From Clavelina lepadiformis (lineage: Eukaryota; Chordata; Ascidiacea; Aplousobranchia; Clavelinidae): a stretch of 64,000 nt of DNA. Positions 34,006 through 46,713 of the stretch are shown here, one piece after another. Under the pieces are notes generated by a model. It was not told the origin of the DNA, made no database searches, and was given only the letters and a program-made list of their open reading frames with translations. The translations under genes were made by a program, and so were the position numbers. Within the stretch, counting starts at the first letter, position 1, and each line of letters opens with the position of its first letter. Location of the stretch: positions 23,002,001 through 23,066,000 of the forward strand of contig NC_135242.1 of NCBI RefSeq assembly GCF_947623445.1. The letters are read 5' to 3'.

Positions 34006-36260
34006 GTTCCACGTTTTACAGCTGATGAACCTTTGGATATCGAACCGTCGAATACTCGAATAGAAGCGCTGCTTGAATGGTTGAGCAAAACTGGACAAGC
34101 CTTCGAGCAACCTAAACTTTGCAGGCAAACGCAAACATCACGAAATCGCTTTCCACCTGCGACGAAAAAAATGGAAAAATGTTGATAAAAAAGCGCTTTA
34201 TGTAGCAGTCTCATTGATTGTGTAGAATTTTTTACTTAGATACTATAAAGGTTAAAGGAAAACTCATCGATTTAGTGTAGTCAACATTCATTCATTTTCT
34301 TCACTTCATGTCAAAAGCAAGGTGGGGACAAAAAATCAATCCGTTTGTTAATGGCATGTGCTAATGAACAGGAAATTGGACAAAGAAGATAAGCTTAAAT
34401 CGTGCTCAAAAACAATTAACGTAATATCATCTGGTAACAACTACAGTATATAGCCACTAGTATAGGCAGGGTTGCCATCAGTCTCAACTCAAAAATAAGG
34501 ACGACTAGGAAACGAAAGACGAATACCACCTTAAACAGTGTACAACAAGAGAAAGCAACCAATGTTCCTAAAAAAACAAAAAAAAACAAGACACTATCTG
34601 CATGTTCATAATTTTGGTATCTCTTTGGTACAAAATGGTATCGTAAAGGTGACAAAATGTCCAAAATAAGGACAAAAGTGCCCACCTCCGCCCTAAAAAT
34701 AAGGACGAAAGTGAAAATAAGGACATTTCTTAGAAATAAGGACAAACATATTTTCTAAGACACGGACCTTTAAAATAAGACAAATCTTAGAAATAAGGAC
34801 GGTATGGCAACCCTGAGTATAGGCTATAGCCTGTCCACTAAAACCACAGTTAAACAAAACAAAAGTTTGAAAGTCAACATAAGCAGACGAGCAGGCGATA
34901 TGTTCAAGCAACAGATTGCTGATACTGTATATCTCCAATACTGTACCTCAGTAGATGGGAAAAGGCACCCACCATAAAATAAACCCAATCCCAGGTAGCG
35001 GCCATGATAATATAATGTATTGGACGCTGTTAACAATTCCATGTTGTACAGCAAATATGCGCACATTTTGAAGATATACAGACTTACAACCTTAACTCAC
35101 TTAGCTTTTTGTTTAACATTAACAAAACTCTTAACCCTTATATAAGTTGATGCAGGATTTCTGATAAAAGCTGATGCCAGAATTAGTATAGACTGGTGCT
35201 ATCAACCTTAGAAAGCGCCATTTTTATAAATCTGTTTCGTATGGCATTTTTAAGCGTGCTGGTTTAGAATAAATACTAATTAGATATAAATGGAAAATGA
35301 CAAGTTCCGGTAAAAGTTAACAGAGGTTAAACCTGCCCTGGATGGCAACTATAACCCTTCGATGTATAAAGTTCTTTTATGTAACAAAGCATTGAATACT
35401 TCGTAGCTTCGGTAACAGTGGGACGGGTGGTCACCAAAACAAACATCAAAAGAAATATTAGTTAGAGTGAACTTACATAGACATCATGATAATGCATGTA
35501 GTTAACTCACAGAACCATCGACACAGAATCTAATAACTAATTAAGAAAGAAAATTATCCTATTTTGTTAATTTTGAGAAATTAACTCCCTTCTCAATCTT
35601 GAATCGGATTCTTTGTTCAATCACCGTCGACAAGTTCAACGTCGTTTGGTGCTATGGTGTCGTTTATCGCAAAATAAAAGGAAAATTAAAATGACAAGTT
35701 TTTAACTTTTGAGGCGTTTTCGTTTCACAGTTTCTGAGAAGAATCGTATTTGTGTAGAAAAATTTGTATTTGCAATGTTTGTATAAGGCTACTCCAGTAG
35801 ACTCGCACCATTCATATACTCAATTACAGGAAAAAGTTTCCAAATTTCTTAATAATAGGTAATAATAAAATAACAGGTCAAGGCAATGATTAATTCAACT
35901 GATGATTGGTGGCTAAAGTTCAGGGTCAATATTAATTAAGTCGGTGTTTTTAAATCTGTTTGTAAAATAAAAAAAAAATAAAAAAAATCTCAGGTGGTCT
36001 TTCTTCAGTCAGTGAATCCGACGCAGTTCTGACGTGCACTGGTGTAAGCACAGATCGTCAAAAGGAAATATTCCGATTTCTTTAGGAAAAATTGCAAATG
36101 TGAATCTTTTGACCCTTTTCCTCAAAGACGATTGGGCCTATAAATGAAAAAAAAAAATAGAAACAAATCAAATGACATAAGGTTGCTCCACGTAGCCTAC
36201 ATACAGTATATATAAGTTATTCAGAAAATCATTTCCATCTACAAACCTTCCGGATTCTGC
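34006..36260. other. Intergenic stretch between TLC genes G and H
   Basis: No exon recognised. Holds a hAT-type MITE (34467-34815, own entry) and several A-rich runs (about 35970, 36150). The remaining sequence shows nothing I can name. Confidence 0.55.
34467..34815. mobile_element. hAT-type MITE, 349 bases, 8-base target duplication
   Basis: Exact 8-base duplication AGTATAGG at 34459-34466 and 34816-34823. Terminal inverted repeats begin CAGGGTTGCCATCAGTC on the left and CAGGGTTGCCATACCGTC on the right. The interior is rich in AAATAAGGACA units, more on the right side. No transposase. Open frames inside it on the minus strand are by-products of the repeats. Confidence 0.9.
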
Positions 36261-38206
36261 TTAACTTTTCGACTTCTCTTTTTTATCAAAATAATTCCAG
36301 TAAATCTTGAAAATTTTTATGAACCAATGAATATTTAAAATATCAAGAGCCACAGCGCCGGTAAACCACCAGTAAAATGTGACGTAATCTAACCTAGAAA
36401 CAAAGGTGTATGCCTGTCACAAACATCAAATTTTTGTCACAAAGAAACTTTCAGCAATGGAAATTCCAAATGATACAGAATTCTTAAGAACGAGATTTAC
36501 CAGACGTGAAAAACAAAGCGTAGTCAGTCTCACGGCTTGTCAGTATGTTGAATGTTTTCAAAACTAACAAATAGGAAGAAATTGTATACAGACTCACTGT
36601 CTTTTTCCCGAAAACGGTTCCGCCATATAAAAACTGTAGTAATGAAAAGGAATGAGAAATATTCGAAAAATAGCGAAGGCCAGAAAGTTCAGGAGAGCAG
36701 CCACCAGATAAATCTTGTTGTTATGCATTCCTAAATGATGCATAGAGATTCTAAACGAAAACAAAACATGTACCGTAAAGCGGTTATCACAGACATAGAG
36801 GCATGACAACAACTATAGAGAACTTGTAATACACACAGAACCAATAATACACTAGAAATGATATTAAACTACTATCGATCAACAGAAAATGAACAAGATT
36901 TCAAAAAAGTTATCAAAGAACATTTCTTTATTCGTTAAAGCATGTGCAAAAATTTCTGCTCACATAATCTCTAAGAAGGGTGTAGAAACTTCTGACATAA
37001 TTCTCAAAGTTGTAAAGTATAAAATGGTTCTATTTGCCTGGAACGAAAGTATTATGTCAACATTTTTTAACGTACAAATTACGTAATACACGGAAGGTTT
37101 AAAATAGTTTTTAAAAGAAAGAAACAACCTAAATATACCAAAAAGGCAAATCCTCCTGTTCCAACAGCGTAAACGTGATGAACGTACATTAATGGGTCTA
37201 TCTTTTGTTTCCACTTTAAATGCATTAAAATATCTGTGAAAATTCTTTGAGTTATTGTTACTTTAAAACTATTTCAAGAGAGTCCAATCCAGGCATATTT
37301 TTATGCTGCGCATGAGATATCTGGTACACACGTCAGATTATATACATACAGACTACAGAGTATTTTGCCGGGGGATTCGGATTTAGTTATACCTGCGAAG
37401 GAATATCCGACAGCCATGGCTAGGTTCCATTGCGCCAGCTTTGAATGACCCCTTTCGCAATTAAAAAGATAAGACAAACCGGTATTAGCGAAAGCAAATA
37501 TATCAGAGCTGTAGTTAACAAAATAATGCAAAACTTTACACACAAAACGTCGGTGTAACTTTCCTTACCACAGCTTATCTCGATGTATGCTGCTTTCATC
37601 AATCGCAAGCAGGTAAAAACTGACAGAGCTCGCACAGGATGCATACAGAATAGTACTTGCTCTGCAAAAAGAAGTTTATTTGTCAAATATTTGACGATAA
37701 TCTAGCAAACCCTTTAAAGTTGAAGCACACAAACAGTGTTATTGCTTATGTTGTATGCTCGATTAGCCTGAGCGAGAGCAACATTTTTTTTGACTCCTTG
37801 AGTAAGACTTCGCTGATCTGTTATCCGGGCTTCACACTGCCAATCCACTTGAAATAATGTCCAAGTTATATTAATATTTGCGATAAAATTTTGGCCATAA
37901 CTGCTAAACCGCTAAATCTTCATACAAATCCTTTCTCTAATATGTTTACCGACAACTACTCTTTGGTTTAAAACCAACTTGTTTTTGGACTTGCGCTCAC
38001 TTTAAACAGGTCAGGCCAGGTCAGGGAGTTATTTTACAAACCCACCTGAGTTTTAAATCCTTTTTCCTGTCTTCAGCGAGGCTATCAAATTGTCTCAACG
38101 TCATTCGACACAGCATAGGAGCGATGAAGGTCATGACGAAAATAATGACGAATAGACATCCCATGACTTGTAGAATTACAGATAACATATACAAGAAATA
38201 CCACAT
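36261..38206 (-). CDS. TLCD4-like: TLC-domain membrane protein H, the most TLCD4-like copy
   Basis: Exons: 38046-38206, 37569-37661, 37393-37451, 37139-37233, 36964-37037, 36598-36750, 36261-36393; phases all continuous, about 255 residues. Compared with vertebrate TLCD4/TMEM56 as I recall it, the match is recognisable along the whole TLC core: LWG.S.L...N.A.A.GY...D at exons 2-4, WK then VHH, SEVSTPFLEIM (TLCD4 has AELSSPF), PFHYYSFYM, ALDILNIHWFIKI near the end. The protein ends KKEKSKS, lysine rich but not a strict KKxx. Start codon 38206 is the first ATG in the exon; 38164 is an alternative nearer the start position of the other copies. H is probably closest to the ancestral gene from which the cluster expanded. 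Confidence 0.85.
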
Positions 38207-40953
38207 GCTTTCGTTTTTTCACGCTTCACTGGCCGCTGATCTTGAAGCAAACAGCTGCTACCGTAATAGGTGCTTGAAATGCTAAATGCCGAAATGCTCT
38301 GCAGAATCTTGGCGCAAATCAGGCAATCGCCTTGAGCAGAATCCCATTGACCTCCAGGCGTAAACTGAATCACAATAATCTTCATGGTATGCTGTTAACA
38401 TAAATAATCATACAGACTTTGAACTGTTTTCGTTACACTGAACCCCGTTCGAGATTGTTTGCTGTTACTCATGCGTGCCGCTATTACGGCGCCACTCTCT
38501 TACTGCATGTGATTACGTCATATAATTTTAATCAATAAAAATGTGACTGCTGAGACTTCACTCAGCCTAGTCTTTTCGTTTTGAGGAACTTTGAAGGTGA
38601 CTGAATAATAAACACAAGAATCCTGACAACATAAAACTCTTCTCTTCACCATTAACGCAAGTTTATTCCCACAAACGCAATCACATTGACGCTTGCAAGT
38701 ATATACCAGTCACAGTCATGGTTCTATTATTATTTCTTAGTAAGCCTAGCCCAATGTATGATTAAATATTTTGAGCTTAATTGTTCATTAACCAATGAGG
38801 ATGAGTCCTTTTTGGGGCTATTCTACCTCTTATTGCTTCAGAATAAACCTTTATGTTTGAAACGAAAGAACTGTTTGATAACATTTTAGCAGGAAGCAAT
38901 AATGTACACATAAGCGCCGCCTTTCGCTATTATTACGTCAACCCGTAATCGTGCCTTGAGCAATTGTTTTGAGATTAGCGCATTGTGTTGTGTTTAATCA
39001 AGCATAAACCGCTGGTCAGCGGCCTAACTTCGAAGTGTGGAAAAGAATTCCAGTGATCTCTGAGAAAGAATGCTTTCTTTCTCGATTTAAAGTGCTGATG
39101 AATCGATCAAACCTGTTCATGGCTAGATGTTGTATGTTGTATGTTGTACATGGCTAGATGTTGTGAGCAATTTATTACCAATTCTTATATTCTTGTATTT
39201 TTAAGCTTTTGGACGTCAGTTTTTGCCTGTGCATTCACGAATGCTTGAAGCTTCTGGCATTGTTTTTTCGTCCGCTCACCGTTAATGGCGTAAGTCATAA
39301 ATAACGAAAAAGGATGAATAGAGATAAATCAACTGCGGTCGAAAAAGCACGTGTCCAAATGTTTAACTCCGTGACTAACCAAAAATTGATTACATAATAA
39401 AGTGTTATGTAACAAAATTACGTAACAAGCGCTGTTTATGTCGTAGCGCCAACGCTTAATTTTGTTTCCAAAATCACGCAGTTTCGTCAAAGTTATCTAT
39501 AACGAAAAATTATTGCAAATGTGCTATATTCATGGTCATAATCAGTTAATAAACATACCCTCGTTCTACTTCGTTGCGCATGACCAATGAAGCGTGACAA
39601 ACGATTTTATTCAGACTGTCAATCTGATGACTGTGGGCCCTTACACTGTATGTCGCCAAAACATTGTGAAAAAAGCCATCCAACTGGTATCAGTCTAATC
39701 GAGTGTTGATTGTTCGTGAGTCGTGACGGGCTGCACAGGAAAAGATTAACTTGGACAATTTAGGTCAGCAAAAGTTGACAGGGATAGTTTACTTTGCTTG
39801 GCTGTATAACAAGCTGTACATCATTTTAGCTGTAAAAGGATATCTTGGACCATAAGACCAGCATGCAACGTTACACTCAACTCCAAGACGACAGGTATGT
39901 TTTTATGTTAACGCTTACGTAATTCCTTGAATTAAATTAGCTTGTGCGTTCTTTGTTAAACACCGAAATAAATGCATACTGTTACTTACTGTACCATGAA
40001 TTTGTTATATGATAATGGTTTAAATATGACAGTATTGTGTACATAAGCTGCATTGCGGTTCAAATCAGTATAGTGTAGTATTATATACCGGTACATGTCA
40101 CAAACCAAATGTTAGCCTGAAATGAAGTATGTTGGAGTACATGGGCCGTGTATTTGAAGAAAATATTGCGTCAACAATTGTCGTAGTAACTTTAAAAGGC
40201 TTGGTATAGTCAAAGTATTAACATTTGTTCAACATAATTTTGCGTCCTGAGCCCTTAAACCGTATGTTCAACGTAAATTCAAGGGGAAACGCTGTAAAAC
40301 TCGTGCTTGTACTCACCAAATGCAGGATGTTGTTCTTACATTTTTCTCGTATTACCCATGTTGCCTCATCTACTTTCATCGATTTGTATTGAGTACTATG
40401 TTAGTCTCTAGCTATTACACGATAAGGGCTTGACGTCGAAGGAGGTATTTCTCATTTTTCTACAGTGATCTGGTGATTGACGTGACCAGTAGTCGTTTCG
40501 TACATGAGGCTGCTGACAGCGACCATACGTCATATCGTAACTATTAAAAAGGTAACAAGGTCCAAAAGTTCAAATGAAGTTTGATTGCTTCTAATATTAT
40601 GTGGTTCTTAGTTAGGGTATTGCGCCGATGTAAGTAAAACATGTTATCGTAGCAAGCCATTTAAAGCGTACGGGGAATTTGCAATTGTCACACTTGTATG
40701 TATAGCATGGTTATAAACCACTATGTTCGCCTAATGAGATTGAATTCAAAGTTTTAACCTCAGCTATATTTCGACGAATCGCGGCTTCACTAACGATATT
40801 ATCAGTTATAACGCGATTGATTATATAGTCTTGTCACCTACCGGTTACACAAAAGCATATGATTGAAAAACAAGATACCGTGTGACCTAGCGTTTCTATT
40901 CTACGCGATCCATTCAATATCGGGGTAACACTTTGTTTGAACTGCATTGTTAG
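38207..40953. other. Intergenic stretch after TLC gene H
   Basis: No coding exon recognised. A short direct repeat (GGCTAGATGTTGT with TATGTTG units) lies at about 39120-39165. 38207-38400 may hold the H promoter, but I see no TATA box or shared leader like that of C, E and F. Confidence 0.5.
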
Positions 40954-41141
40954 CAGTGGCGTAGCCAGAAAAAAAATTTGGCGGGGCCAAATATTTGATG
41001 AGTTGAAGGGAACTATACAATACAAATACAATACAAATTTTAGTATATTTTCAACAAAAAGCACAACTTCGGAATCCAAAGTTTGAAAATTTGGGGAGGG
41101 GGGCATGGCCCCTTTCGCCGCCACCCCTGGCTACGCCAATG
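40954..41141. mobile_element. hAT-like MITE, 188 bases
   Basis: Terminal inverted repeats CAGTGGCGTAGCCAG and CATTGGCGTAGCCAG. Flanking octamers ATTGTTAG (40946-40953) and ATTGTAAG (41142-41149) match at seven of eight positions, as expected of a slightly aged 8-base duplication. The GGCGTAGCCAG end is common in animal MITEs. No coding capacity. Confidence 0.8.
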
Positions 41142-41690
41142 ATTGTAAGTACTTGTGTTATTCGTCTTCGTCGAAATGGACTAAGCTATGTTTGACGCGT
41201 CGTTTTCGTAAGGGGTTTTAAATTACACTTGACTGGCTTGCAATTGAATACAAACGGTAAAGATGCTTCTTGTGTGAAACTTCTTCACTTTCGAAATCCT
41301 GTAGCCTATATACTGTATTGTGATATCCAGTCCACAAGTGTTTCTAATGCTAGGTTGTAATGCATAGCAGTTTAACTCATTGCCTCAGCAGCCTGCAGAG
41401 GGTAAGTTGACATCACACTTTCCATCACATCCATCACTTGGAAATCGAGAAAAGCACCTTTTACAAGCGATCCGTTGCCATTTGCAACAAATACAATTTT
41501 TCTCTAAATTCCATTCATTAAAACGAGTTTTATTATTTTGAAATAAGGTCAAACTATTACTGATGAGCTTGCAACAATAGTTGTGCGCCCGCTACCGATT
41601 GCTTTTCGTTAAAAATACTTCGGTTAGATGATGTAATAGAACATGAGTTTGAAACGCTGAGTCGTAACTACAACACATGTTTGACATCCT
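41142..41690. other. Gap between the hAT-like MITE and the Penelope-like relic
   Basis: No gene and no named repeat seen. Confidence 0.5.
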
Positions 41691-42371
41691 TTTTCAAACT
41701 TTTTTCCTTTACTACAAGCGGTTTGGCGAAACGCGGGTATGATCACTGTTGTCTGAACCGTGTTAACCAAATTTTAAAGTAAAATAAAAAAAAACAGGAT
41801 ATAGTTTGACACCCTGAAGGTTAATTTTATGTTTTTCGACACAAGTTTTCGTAAGCACAAGCTTGCTTCTTCAGGTGTACTGTGAAATGGCAAAAAATAT
41901 TTCAAAATTGCAAGATATAGGTCTGTCTGGAAACAACGATCGCAATTGTGACGTAATACCTACATGCATCCAAGCAAACACAAAATACTTTATGGCGTAA
42001 CAACATAAAATAAATTGGTAAATGAAAGGAAAACGGGAATAAAACCGTATTAAAGTCAAATAACGAATATTTATTATTTATTAGCTGTTATTAGAAATTA
42101 GTTTTCGTAATACGGTGATGCATAAGTCGTTGATGTTATTTTCCGGTGAGTTGAAATGTTCAGCTACTGGTTTATGGTTGTGTTCATGACGAATATCACG
42201 TCTGTGACCCGTTGAATCGTTTTCTCAAGGTTATCCTGTTTCTCCCACGTAAACTGCCTTGGGGCATTAATTACATTATGTTTAACATATAGCTTACAGT
42301 ATATGTTTGGAGTAACTTTCTCAAACTTAGTTCCTTAACTACAAGCTGTCCGGTGAAACGCGGGTATGATC
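41691..42371 (-). mobile_element. Penelope-like retroelement fossil, 3' part
   Basis: On the minus strand 42266-42081 encodes a remnant of a GIY-YIG endonuclease of the Penelope type (CPK.VYVGETG, then EHNHKPVAEHFN and a DLCITVL tail). Two direct repeats of about 60 bases flank this part (41691-41754 and 42317-42371; shared core CGGGTATGATC with GAAACG before it), which could be the long-terminal-type repeats known in this family. No reverse transcriptase is visible, so the copy is truncated and broken; it looks old. Confidence 0.6.
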
Positions 42372-45300
42372 CCTTTATATTTCATTAATTACATTGCACT
42401 GCTTATACTCAAGCGCAATCCTCAATTGTTTGTCTCGTCGTTTTAGTGCCTCCTTTAGACAAGGACCAATCGACGCCTTGCAATATGCTCGGCTCAAACC
42501 GTACTTGCTTGCTGCGGTAAATTTTATTAATGCGAGAAACGTTGATAAATGTTCTACTGTATATATTTACCCCCTTTCCCAGTTGTTTGCATAAAATCAG
42601 ATCGACGGGTAAAACGTTTCGTATTTTGGACTAAAAGTACCTCGTTCGGTGGTATCGGTCACGCAGTCTGTTGTTAAGAGATTGCCGATTAGATTAAGCT
42701 ATCTAAAATTCAGTTGAAATTAGATTTACTGCACAGAAAATTAAATGGTATATACATGTCATCTAGGTTCGTGTTTATATATTGTAATATATAAACTTTG
42801 TTAAAAAGCTATAACTTTAAACAATGATTTTCTCCGGTGAAATAATGACGGTTTTAATAATTTCCAGTATAAAAACAATGTTTTGCTTGTTGCGGTTGAT
42901 CAAGTGTGCCTTAAGAAACTTCACGCGACATCTCGACTTCACCGTGTCACCGTCTCACAAGCAAGGGTTTTCCCCTGTTTCTCTCAGAGAAGCGCATGCG
43001 CAGCAGAAATTATCCGGAACTGCTTTTGTTGCTAGTAGCGATGGTGCCGCTGGGTTTATCTATTTACCAACTCCAAATTTAATCACTTCTCCTGTCACAG
43101 CTGAAAACTTAATCAAAATTGGTTGAAATGTTTTGTAATTGCGAGTGATGTTGCTAACAGACTCATATACAAACAAACCGTAATGAAGACATTCGTGGAA
43201 GTCACGATGAAGTCTGTGAACAAGTGCGTACGGTGCGGTTATATGATGTCAGTTTTGAAGAAACGTAAAACTTTTTGTTTGCAAAAGTAGAGTGTTTGAT
43301 TTCTCTGCTATGACTTGGCGTCTGGTTGTAATCAACTCGGCTTGGTTCGACTTGACCGGAGTTTTAGAAATTAGATGGAGATTGATTTGACTTTATTGAC
43401 GACTCAAGTTTGGGAACAGTCGACAACACAACTCTGTTGAAAATAAATTAATATTTCATAGGATGACAAGCTGTTACTTTTATGGACTTGCAAGCGATAG
43501 CAAGGTTTTTTACGACAGTGTAAAAATCACGTTCACTACCGATATGTAAAATAAACCAAGTTTTCGTTTTATACCGTATAAAACAGAAATGACAAAAGAT
43601 TTGCGGGTTGGTAAAACATTTTTAAAACTACCTTTCGTTGAAACATGGGCTTGCAGTTTATGAATTGATCACGACCCAAGCTTTGGTCAGCTTGCATTTT
43701 TCGTGATTGTTGTCTCATCTTTCAATTTATGACGAAACATCAAAGAAACAATGGGCCATATGTTGAAAATGGTGTAATCAAAGGATTTAGTAAGCTGATA
43801 GACTTAGTGCTGCAGTGCTGCTTAGTCGGTATATTTTAAGGGTCTGGTACCAGACCCTATTTTAGTGCTGTAGATAAATATATTTTTGGAGTTTTTCAAG
43901 AAATGCGTTTAGCTTACGGTTATTAATTTGTGACATCGCAAAGGTTGTATCACAAGCTTCTAAACAAGTAAAATAAAAGGGACTTGGGTTGCTGTACAGT
44001 AAATTCAGAAACCATCTTCTAGCACGAGTAGGCTACGCGTGATGATACATTATGATACATGATACATTTCTTGCAAATGGCATTTCTTTTTGCATTACGA
44101 TTTTAGGTCACTACTGGTAATGGAAGGATAGTTCTTTTCATGCTGTATAAATAAGACAAAGAAAAAGATTATGCGTTATTCTATGCCACAGCACCTGCAT
44201 TCACCCTACTTACCTGCTTTCAAACTTTACCCGTTCATAGACCTTTGCAAGCCGACATGACTTAGACATGCAATTTTAAGTAAAAGCAGTATTTTATAAC
44301 TGCCAGTTTTCGTTGTGGGTTATTGCCTGGTATCAGGCTGTCAGTGTAGGTCAAACTTTTTGGCAAAGGCCCATCCATTTCGTCCACTTTTGTTGTAAAA
44401 TGCAATCAAATTGATTCTGCCCATTATCAGTTAGGCCTACGCTTTTGCTAATTCAAATATCACACCTGCATTTGAGCTTTAAAACATGTGAGTGAAGTTT
44501 AGCAAATATTACGTAGAAAACCGTTGTAGACGCTGTTTGGTCTGGACTTCGCAAGGATCTATCTAAAGTTACTTAACAGTAAGGTAGCCGTATGCACTAT
44601 TGACCATGCTATGTAACGTGAAACACTGTTTGAAGCGGCTGACGGCATAAAATGACAGCTGTAAAATGCCAGCCCCATCTTTTCTCGAGCGAAAATAATT
44701 TATACCAAATTAAGCTTCTATTCTAAGTTAAGAGTTCATTTCGGTTTCATCGTGGTATAACTGCCAATGGGTTGTTGAAATTAGAGTATGCCGTAAAAAT
44801 CTTGTCCAAAAGTTCAGTGTGCTTTCCCGGCCACTGTATGTGCGTTGAGCAATAACTGTATAAATAGAGCTCTACGTACTAAAGTGGCGTCTGTATCGCT
44901 CCATCGATATTAACGTAAGTCTGACGACGTTGGGGAAACGGTTCATAGCCTGCCCTTGGCAGCAGTCTGGACAATTGTATTGAAATAGGGCATGATGGCG
45001 ATAGGCGTTTGCAGTATATGTATTCGAGTAAATGCTGTTGTTACACGCAGCTTGTTATAGGGCAGACAGAAATTGCTTGCGTTTATGTCGTATTGCAGAT
45101 TTGCAGCTTGACTGCGTTGCTATCTACGTCACAAAAGAGATCAGTTCGTTGATCGACACGTTTCATGCTGCATGCCAAAAGCAAGACAACTACATTGTGC
45201 GTAACTACTTAATCCTTATCATAAGCCGCAAGTGCGATCTGGTTTAGACACCACTCAAACATACCAGTATAAAAACCGTACTTTTTCTATGCCGTAAGTT

Positions 45301-46478
45301 TGAAACGTCATTTCTAAGATTTTTTCGTGGGGCTCAGCTGTGCCGATAAGAATCAGCACAACACGAAATTTTGCATTAAAAAGGGCAACTACTTATAACT
45401 AGACAGCGCCAAATTTGGCATGACTAACCAATTCTGCATAGAGCAGGTGTCGGTGTCGGGCTGTGCATGGCTGGCAAAATCGGCGTTAAGTCGTTTGTGT
45501 TGCAATTACTATAAACGAAGAAGATATTCCGTAGAACCCTCATTTCGGAAGAACCCCACAGAAGTAAAGTTAGGTCCTTACATGATCTTCCCAAAGTTAT
45601 TTTGTGTCAGGGCCAGGAACACTTTTTCCCGGAAGAATAAATGTATCATTGTTGAATTCTGATCCCTGAAAAGTAGAAAACATCGGCGGCTTCCAATTAG
45701 TTTGAGGGCGCTGCGATATATTTTGGACTTGTTTAACTTTCCTACACGTTGGGGATTATATCGGATATATCGGATATATTGTCATTGCAGGATCCTTTCG
45801 ATTTTCACATGTTATTAAATCTTTGTCGAAAGAAATTAACCATCTTTGATTTTCCAACTTTCTTTAGCCCGCATTGGTTACACCAAGCGGATTTGCCGCC
45901 ACGGAATGGGCGACTTAAAAATTGTGTCGAATTTTGTAGCGAGTTTATAAACAGTTGTAGCCTATAATGAGTCGAGAAAATGACAGGCGATAACATAATG
46001 GACTATTAGTGTAGCCTAGTAATAGTCGCTTAGTGTAGGCATCGTACTGAAAGTAGGGCCACTAAAAATTTTTCTGACGGAATGTAGTTTACGATTTCAC
46101 ATTTGTTAGGGTCTTAGTGAGCAGCTCGGTCGTTGACATGGCAAAGTGTGCCCGTGGCGTTGTCACTGACGTATTTTATGTCGTTTTATGTTATGACGTA
46201 TTTTACAGACGTCGCGATATCCTAGTTTGGTTTTGCGCGTACACACACGAAAGGTAATATTTCGACCAACCATGTTTAAAAATGAGAAGTCTCCTTTATA
46301 AGCATTACTTTACCGACAATTAATAAAAACTGTCAAAGCAACTTATGCATTTCAGCAGATTATATGCATTTATGTATTTCCCTTTATGTTGACGTATAAA
46401 TTTAAAAGCCTGGTAGTTGCCTGGGCTTAAAATATTTATTTTCAATATTTACACTGTGGTTAATAATTCCCAAAAGTA
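42372..46478. other. Intergenic stretch before the ABCG pair
   Basis: No gene recognised. An open frame of 100 codons at 42824-43126 (+) has no motif or splice context I can tie to a family. Contains a perfect palindrome at 43839-43858 and a short ATATCGGAT tandem at about 45757-45780. The final few hundred bases should include the ABCG promoter. Confidence 0.5.
43839..43858. repeat. Perfect 20-base palindrome
   Basis: AGGGTCTGGTACCAGACCCT reads the same on both strands. No repeat family or gene context. Confidence 0.85.
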
Positions 46479-46534
46479 ATGGCAGAAGCGAAAGATGAAG
46501 TTGAAATAAGCCTGAAGCGGTTGAAAACGAACAG
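46479..46534 (+). other. Probable 5' exon of ABCG gene 1, with out-of-frame ATG
   Basis: Starts at an ATG (AGTAATGGC) and ends at a good donor (ACAG then GTAAAT). The next exon begins at 46663 after TTTCAG. Joined, this ATG encodes a 36-residue peptide (MAEAKDEVEISLKRLKTN and on) whose TGA at 46715-46717 overlaps the main ABCG ATG at 46714-46716. The true 5' end of the exon is not known. Could be a uORF-bearing leader exon or my misreading of the splice. Confidence 0.45.
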
Positions 46535-46713
46535 GTAAATCTCAGCCCGAGCTCCCCGTGAGAGGAAAACTGCGCTGGAAGCAGGAAAGATATAGTTTTA
46601 TCCTGCATAACCTCCCGGGGTGATACTTCATATATTGATAAGTTCAATGGATTTACTTTCAGTTTGTTACGCGAAGGTCGACTGACGGAGATAACGTTTG
46701 GAGGAGGGGAAAC

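Noticed and set aside
34416-34938. Overlapping minus-strand open frames with hydrophobic repeats
   Set aside because: They read through the hAT MITE and its repeated AATAAGGAC units; translation of a repeat, not a gene.
41691-41754. Hammerhead ribozyme core suggested by the GAAACG block in the Penelope-like repeats
   Set aside because: Penelope-like elements can carry hammerheads, but the CUGANGA half is not present beside it and the block lies on the strand opposite to the endonuclease remnant.
42824-43126. 100-codon open frame (+) with hydrophobic start
   Set aside because: Looks superficially like a signal-peptide protein, but no motif, no splice context and no paralogue in the window; too little to call a gene.
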